A DNA stretch of 64,000 nucleotides, taken from assembly GCA_963971405.1 (NCBI GenBank), contig OZ020484.1:40446770-40510769 (forward strand). Reading direction: 5' to 3'. The stretch comes from Psococerastis gibbosa (Eukaryota; Arthropoda; Insecta; Psocodea; Psocidae). This document shows, piece by piece, positions 58,214 through 64,000 of the stretch (the stretch's first letter is position 1; the number at the start of each line of letters is the position of its first letter). The notes under the pieces are model-generated. The model was not told the DNA's origin. It searched no databases and was given only the letters and a program-made list of their open reading frames with translations. The translations under genes were made by a program, and so were the position numbers.

Positions 58214-58681
58214 ATATAATACCATTTCCATTAAACTTCACCAATAAATTATATGAGAAAATATTGCATTTGTAGACATTGATTATCAAATTAGGGATTG
58301 TGTGAAAGTCTTTTAATACAATACGTTGCTGCTGAGCCCAAAGTTGAAACCATGTTGCTCTGAGCTGAATTAGTAGAGACTAAGATAAGAAAGAAACTCG
58401 GTTAATAAAGAATATTATTTGGCCCCACAGCGAAAGTCCGCCAAGACGTGAGGAGTTTTAGGAGCTAATGCAGCTGAAGCACAAAACCGCAAAGAGTAGA
58501 TAAAAAGCTGCTGTATCGCTGACGCCCAGTAGGGACAAAACCGAGGAATAAGTCCTAAGTAATTGGGAACAAGCACGGGCCGGTCACGGCAACGTTAAGC
58601 TTATCAAGAGCGGAGTCATACCACACTTGTAGGCAAACACAAGAGAACCATTCTAAACCAAAACTACCAACAGTAACCAAA
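58214..58681. other. No gene recognised
   Basis: Nothing supported. Confidence 0.4.
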
Positions 58682-59071
58682 TTAGGCGCCCATTCCACCG
58701 ACCGGGTAGGGCTATTTACAAAAACGGTGACGTGGTAGCAGACATTCAAGACTTAGGCGGGGTTTCCACTGACCTCGCATTGCAGAATTGATGGAAATGT
58801 TTATTTTCCTCTATGCCATAGTTAAAATTGATCAATGATCATACAGTAAAATCACAAACAAGCAAACCAAAATTAAAAAATGGCGTCATGGGATATGTTA
58901 AGTACAAACATTTTAATAGATTTCTATAAAAAGAAAAATTCTAATTTCCGTCAATGTCATTTGCATTCTGCAATGCGAGGTCGGTGGAAACACCACCTAA
59001 GTCTTGAATGCCTGCTACCACGTCACCGTTTTTGTAAATAGCCCTAGCCGGTCGGTGGAATGGGCGCCTAA
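58682..59071. repeat. Hairpin family copy E, with copy F nested in its apex
   Basis: Outer arms: tip TTAGGCGCCCATTCCACCG, arm GGCTATTTACAAAAACGGT and core GACGTGGTAGCAGACATT on the left, with near-perfect complements ending CGGTGGAATGGGCGCCTAA on the right. Between ATTCAAGAC and GTCTTGAAT, exactly at the apex, lies a second element, 58753-59000, with its own tips TTAGGCGGGGTTTCCACTG and the complement CGGTGGAAACACCACCTAA. Confidence 0.9.
58753..59000. repeat. Hairpin family copy F (inner, nested)
   Basis: Arms ACCTCGCATTGCAGAAT and ATTCTGCAATGCGAGGT enclose an AT-rich interior of about 150 bp. It lacks the shared core. Confidence 0.85.
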
Positions 59072-59514
59072 GGCAACACCGTCACACACACACACCGACC
59101 GGCGCAAATACTGGAAAGAGTCACGCGCCTAAAAATTAACTGAAAAAAAAATTAAAAATAATGAAAATTAGTATCTGGTCCCTCCGAAGCTTCATAGTGT
59201 GTCATTGAAATGTAGGTAACTCGCTTAGTATAGTACACCTCCTCAGTTGTAAGAGAAGTTTTAGAGATTTTACAGGTGAAATTGAACCGAAATGGCCAAA
59301 TGCCATCGAGAGAGAAAATCTTAGAATCAGTTGACTTCAAATGGTGGGTCCAGTGAACCTCGTTTAGTGAAGAACTTCAGTTAGTACAGAAAAAATTGAT
59401 AATGGTCATAATTTATGAATGATTGTAATAATATTGTAATAATTGTGATAATAAATATACTATTGAAAGGTTCCCAAGACCTTGTATGTCCGCTCAACTT
59501 TGTAAATAATAAAA
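59072..59514. other. No gene recognised
   Basis: Nothing supported; a short CA run is at 59085-59094. Confidence 0.4.
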
Positions 59515-59579
59515 GGTCAATCGGATACATTCATTAAATTGTTTGTATGCGATTTATCTTTTTTATATAAAAAAAAAAA
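59515..59579 (+). repeat. SINE family 2, 3' end only
   Basis: GTCAATCGGATACATTCATT then ATTGTTTGTATGCGATTTAT and an A-run. Matches the last 65 bp of 60549-60714. Confidence 0.75.
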
Positions 59580-60548
59580 CTAATAATAGTATGGAGCATC
59601 TACTAGTAGCTTTGCCTGATCTGATGGCTGAGATTCACCGTATTTTTCATTTTTTTTAAATATTTTAGCATTGTTCACTATAAAACAAGGCTTCTAGATG
59701 GTCGATTTAAAGCTTGCAAATACCACAAGATAATTAAACTTTGGGCAATAATCTAAGTTTATAATTGGTTATATAGTAGTATTGCTGTACTTAGTACCGT
59801 AGCCTAACATAGTTGGCTGTAAAAAACTAATTTGCCTTGCAATAGAACCGTACAATAGAAGTTATGAAAGGCTTTACGATGCACGATGAAAGAATTAATG
59901 TATTCTGAAATGTTTAACTTGGATTCCGGTGCTTGGGTCCTATTCGTATCTCTTTTCATTGTTGCATCCTATTCTATAGTAGAACTAGGCCCTACAGTTA
60001 TTCCATCAAAAGAGGGTTTTTTACTACAATAGGAAGGGGAAGGAGCAGCAGGGGGGGGGGGGTTGTTTTCGGTGAACTGAGTCACTGAACTATCCACCGC
60101 GACATGTTACCGTCAGCCCAAGTAACATGCATGAAGCCGACAGCGCCTCATGGTGCGGTCAGTTTGAAGCGCAACCTATCGCCTTTGAGTTAATTATTTG
60201 TTTTAGGCCCAAAAAGGGTGTCTTTAAATAAAGTTGTAAGGCCCTCACTCACTCAGTGAAACAAGCTAAAAACGGCTTAAAATAATAAAAAATCAATAAT
60301 AATTTAATAATAATAATAATAAAAGATGGCCAATAAAAGCAAACTAAAACCGGAAATGTGGACTGAAACGTTTTTTATACGCAACTATATAAATGAAATA
60401 AAACAAACTTGGAAATTGCAAGTATTATAGGGGAGCTTTACCCCCGAAAGACTACTCTCAGGGCCGTAGAGAGGCCTACTTGACCAGTGCTAACCTAAAT
60501 TGTACTATCATGCAGTGATAATTAAGTCAAATTTAGTCAAATTGACTT
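59580..60548. other. No gene recognised
   Basis: AT-rich, with a G-run at 60051-60062. Nothing supported. Confidence 0.4.
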
Positions 60549-60714
60549 CGATGGCCAGGCGGTAACGTGCTTGCACTTGTGCGAGTCTTTACACGCCATG
60601 CGATCGGAGACGTGTCGTAACTCAACACGGGTACTAACTTACAGAGGTGACTGAAGAGTCAATCGGATACATTCATTAAATTGTTTGTATGCGATTAATC
60701 TTTTTTTTAAAAAA
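60549..60714 (+). repeat. SINE family 2, full copy
   Basis: GATGGCCAGGCGGTAACGTG, CACGCCATGCGATCGGAGAC, CAGAGGTGACTGAAGAGTC and TTGTTTGTATGCGATTAATC, ending in a T/A run. It defines the family together with 6551-6724 and 15176-15355. Confidence 0.8.
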
Positions 60715-60829
60715 TATAAACTGGCCTTTTAGGCTAATCACAGGCTAATCGAAATGACTTCTCAATGGTCTGAGATATTTTATTTTTGCTGTTTTCTTTA
60801 ATGTTGTATTGTATTCTTTCTATTAAATG

Positions 60830-60894
60830 CTCCCAGTGCTGGGGGTACCGGCTGGGGGAAAAAAAAATATTATTATTATTATTATTATTATTAT
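60830..60894 (+). repeat. Probable LINE 3' tail with (ATT)n
   Basis: CCAGTGCTGGGGGTACCGGC, an A-run and (ATT)n. The GGGGTACCGG..GGGAAAAAA layout resembles the tail directly following, suggesting related LINE families. Confidence 0.45.
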
Positions 60895-61020
60895 TGCTTG
60901 AGCGTGATAATGCTGATTAATAACAAATTGTTGTTCTCAATATATGCACCTTGTCCGGGGTTACCGGTCAAGGAAAAAAGTGAAAAGTGAAGTGAAGTGA
61001 TTATTATTATTATTATTATT
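60895..61020 (+). mobile_element. LINE 3' end with (TTA)n tail, twin of 9093-9217
   Basis: GCTTGAGCGTGATAATGCTG to TTACCGGTCAAGG and (TTA)n, with only a six-base insertion relative to the upstream copy. A very short 5'-truncated insertion placed directly against another (ATT)n tract. Confidence 0.8.
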
Positions 61021-61575
61021 TCGGGCTATTGCTCCATCGATCAATCCCGTGCTTTAGAATAGGAAAAATCGTTCAATTCACACGTATGACCATATTATTA
61101 TTTACCATGAATGGTCAGAGTCACGACTCACAAGCATTATATATTGTATATCCCACTAAAGGATAAATATGAAAGCATAACATACGCCGGCTCACTCATA
61201 CAGGTTCTTTTATTGGGTTTGGTAGCCTATTTAGTTAGACTGTCAGACTATGCGCCAGCTTTGGGTCGAATGTTCTCAGAATTATCATAAAATATAGTGG
61301 AGTACGCCATTCCCGGGGACTCGTTCCCTGACCTTGCTCCGACGGGTTTATATCTACGAGAGGTCTTCCTCTAAATGTCACTTAGGTTCGGTCTTCTCTA
61401 ACGATTTTTTGCTACAAAACAGAAGTGTGATTCATGTGGAATATATACATGAAATAAAGCTTTATGCAAAAAAGTAGTCCTCAGACCTGTTCAGTTGTTA
61501 TGGCTTATTGCTGTGTCAGTTCGTCATAGCACCAATCTTGTTGATGATCGTCATATTTAAATAATTATAGTAAAG
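61021..61575. other. No gene recognised
   Basis: Nothing supported. Confidence 0.4.
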
Positions 61576-61957
61576 GATTGAGGGACCAATAGAGAGACGA
61601 CGACGACAGTGTAGGGGCAACATGAAAGAAATGGATCGCGGGTTCGAGTCCCACTCACTCTAGATTTTTTTAAATAATATAATTATAATTTAAATTATAA
61701 AAATTGATAATAACTACCCAAACAAACGGATGAATAGGGAAACATGGGTGAATCAGGTCAAAACTTGATTGAGGGACAAATAGAGAGACGACGACGATAG
61801 TGTAGATGACAACATGAAAGACATAGATCGCAGGTTCGAGTCCCACTCACTCTAGAATTTTTTAAATAATATAATTATAATTTAAATTATAAAAATTGAT
61901 AATAACTACCCAAACAAACGGATGAATAGGGAGACATGGGTGAATCAGGGCAAAACT
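61576..61957. repeat. Tandem duplication of a 191-bp tRNA-like repeat unit
   Basis: Two units, 61576-61766 and 61767-61957, are nearly identical. Each has GAGAGACGACGACGA, a pol III B box GGTTCGAGTCCCACT, an AT-only stretch that is itself a palindrome (AATATAATTATAATTTAAAT) and GGATGAATAGGGARACATGG. High identity suggests a recent duplication of a SINE-like unit. Confidence 0.85.
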
Positions 61958-62540
61958 TTGCCGTTAGATTTGACGTCAAAATACAGTTTTCATACATGAG
62001 TAACTTAATTAATTTGTTTTGGTTTCGTTTTAGTTTCATACGTTTTAGTTTCGCTTCAATGAAAATATGAAATTTGGCCTCACATCTAACAGTGAACTTT
62101 TGTCTCGATTCACACATAGCCTGCGTCCCTGTTCACCCGTTTTTACGGTACAAGATGACTATCTACCTTGAACATTAGCAAACGTTTTCATTATTGCTCG
62201 ATTTTATAGGGATCAGCGAAGGAAGGTTTTTTATATTATATATTAAGCTCATAAGAGCGACTGTCCCGTTGTTACCGAGATTTCAGTTCCGACTTCCGTT
62301 CCACAAAATAAAGCCGGAAATATATCATTCATCTCGATATGGTGATGTGTACTCGCCAATGTTTGGAGCTTCAGCCGAAAAACAACAGGGGCATTTGTTA
62401 CCTTCTGATGTTCCTTTCATGCCATCATATACAGTATCCAAATGTTTTGGCCAGCCAACGGGTCGAGTTACCTTACTTACTTACTCCTTGGCGCTACGGC
62501 CGGTGAAGGTTCTTGGCCTGCTCTGCATGGGTCGAGTTAT
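61958..62540. other. No gene recognised; short SINE-like block
   Basis: CTTACTTACTCCTTGGCGCT followed by ACGGCCGGTGAAGG at 62473-62506 is a dispersed-repeat-like block. The ORF at 62194-62601 runs through it and is not supported. Confidence 0.35.
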
Positions 62541-63323
62541 GGGAAAAAAGTCAGGTAAAGTGAGACAGTTAGGCAAAGTGAGACAAGCCTTAAATTCCTA
62601 GACTATTGACTGGAAATCGTCTAATGGCACATAGTAGGCGACATTGGCCAAGGTACGCTACACAAACAAATATGGAGCCATTTGGTACACATTTGATAAT
62701 GTAAGATTGTTTTTTCTACTTTTTACGGGTAGGATTGCAATATTTCATGTTCACTAATGTAATCATAGCCTTCCATATTTTACAGTTACATGTTGTCAAT
62801 CATTTTTATTTAGTTTATTGGCTACTTTTCCACAAATAACAGCAATACTACAACAACTGTTTATATCTGATCCGTGTTAGGGCAGATTGAAATCAAAAGC
62901 GCAGGTGGAGGTAAAGTGATTATATGCCATAAGTGATTATATGCCATGTGCGCAACATCATGTGTCTCACTTTACCTGTCACTTACCTTACCTTAAGTTG
63001 TCTTACCACATTCACTCATTTGTTTTGTGGGGTTTTTCGTTCAGAAATGCCTAATGTTTACTACAGGACGTCAAATCTACAATCTTGGTCAGAGAGCTCA
63101 ATGTCCCGCTTTGCCTGACCTAGTAAGGTAGAGTGAGACAAGTGTCGACTTTTGCCAGAAGTGCTTATGGGCCGAAACTGTACAAATGAATGATGAAGCC
63201 TTCATATCGTTGACATCTGATCAATCACACTATCAGTTGGCAATTTAAGCAGATTCATGTTGGCTTTGATGACCGAGAAATAAAATCACAAAAATTAAGT
63301 GGCTCACTTTACCTGACTTTCCT
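62541..63323. mobile_element. TIR element with GTCAGGTAAAGTGAG ends
   Basis: GGGAAAAAAGTCAGGTAAAG at the left and the complement of GAGGAAAGTCAGGTAAAG at the right. Related GTGAGACA / TGTCTCAC blocks recur inside (62570, 62970, 63133), and ATTATATGCCAT is tandemly repeated at 62919-62948. No transposase ORF. Confidence 0.65.
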
Positions 63324-63349
63324 CTACTCGCCATTATTTATACTGATTA

Positions 63350-63510
63350 TCAGCTCAGCCAGAGGGGTCCGGTCCCCCCTCCACCGAAATATTTGCAGCG
63401 TACATTTGGTAGAACGGAGTTTTAAATATATTGAGGTTACCTCACCTCCGGTGACGTCAGATGGATCCCCCGCCCCGGACAACTTTTTTTTTGGCTGAGT
63501 CAGCCGATCT
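63350..63510. repeat. Fold-back poly-C repeat with CTCAGCCA tips
   Basis: CTCAGCCAGAGGGGTCCGG at the left and CCGGACAAC followed by TTGGCTGAG at the right are complementary at the tips. The interior shares ATATTTGCAGCGTACAT and TATTGAGGTTACCTCACCTC with 54780-54895 and part of 3815-3880. Confidence 0.65.
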
Positions 63511-64000
63511 TAATGAATTGATATTTAATGTACACTAAGTACACAGCTGTTTGTAAATCCGGGGCTACCTACTAAAGCACTCCATCTGCAAATAACAATA
63601 AACTACAATATAACTATAGGATTCAATTATTATTATTAAAATTAATATCCAAAGCGTGGGTGGAGTGTTTTAAGTGTTTTGTATAATCAAGTTACGGTGT
63701 TTCCACTGAAAAATATTGCTCCAGGCAGCAAACTGCAATTGATTTACAATATAACCTAGCCGAAGGTATTTTCCACTTTGAGTTAGATAATGACATTACT
63801 GGTGTGGAAATGCACATGGGCGGATTAGTGTCCAACAGCCAAAGGGTGCATTTTAAGCATTTATACCAATTTGCAAAATCAACCGCTTCCCGTATCCCTC
63901 CCCGAGTTTTTCAACAGTTTCGCTTTTTGTTAATATAATTATTATTATTCCGATTAAGTGCAGTCAAACTCGGGTTTGTAGAGAAGTAAATAATTAAATA
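63511..64000. other. No gene recognised
   Basis: Nothing supported to the window end. Confidence 0.4.

Noticed and set aside
1-64000. CRISPR arrays, operons, ribosome binding sites, rho-independent terminators
   Set aside because: The sequence is eukaryotic; regularly spaced repeats with unique spacers are absent and the hairpins are interspersed elements.

Overview
The window looks like part of a large, AT-rich, repeat-dense arthropod genome, most likely an insect. The evidence is one long gene with GT-AG introns of up to 9.3 kb whose best match is the arthropod LRR protein Artichoke, plus many LINE ends, tRNA-derived SINEs, hAT-like and other MITEs, and fold-back elements. No prokaryotic gene organisation, rRNA or CRISPR array is visible. 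The species cannot be named from sequence alone.

The gene lies on the + strand at 10378-32988. It has one 3.2-kb exon with a signal peptide, an N-terminal Cys cap and about forty leucine-rich repeats (10410-13656). Exons for the LRR C-terminal cap and first half of a fibronectin III domain (14497-14780), the second half of that domain (24066-24282), a transmembrane segment (26258-26444) and a short cytoplasmic tail (32940-32988, less certain) follow. Phases agree at every junction (1, 0, 1, 2) and the spliced CDS is 3981 nt, 1327 residues: a type I surface LRR-FN3 protein. An acceptor at 10377 implies an upstream non-coding exon that I did not find.

Upstream (1-10377): a 440-bp fold-back, a TIR element rich in TCTG repeats, an inverted SINE-like pair, a SINE, and two decayed LINE fragments of different families. 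Introns (13657-32939): RTE-type LINE ends, one inserted into a copy of the TIR element with a visible target-site duplication, hAT-like MITEs, SINEs, fold-backs, and a MITE ending about 16 bp before the last acceptor. Downstream (32989-64000): no complete gene; one weak candidate coding exon (40196-40260) and many repeats.

The most unusual feature is a hairpin family at 35030, 42888, 48244, 48554 and 58682-59071. Copies share tips (TTAGGCGGCTATTCCAC-like), and most share a core GACGTGGTAGCAGACATT. The arm between tip and core differs from copy to copy yet is closely self-complementary within each copy, and one copy sits exactly in the apex of another. A tRNA-like sequence at 43175-43247 is likewise enclosed in a stem of about 37 bp that continues its acceptor stem.
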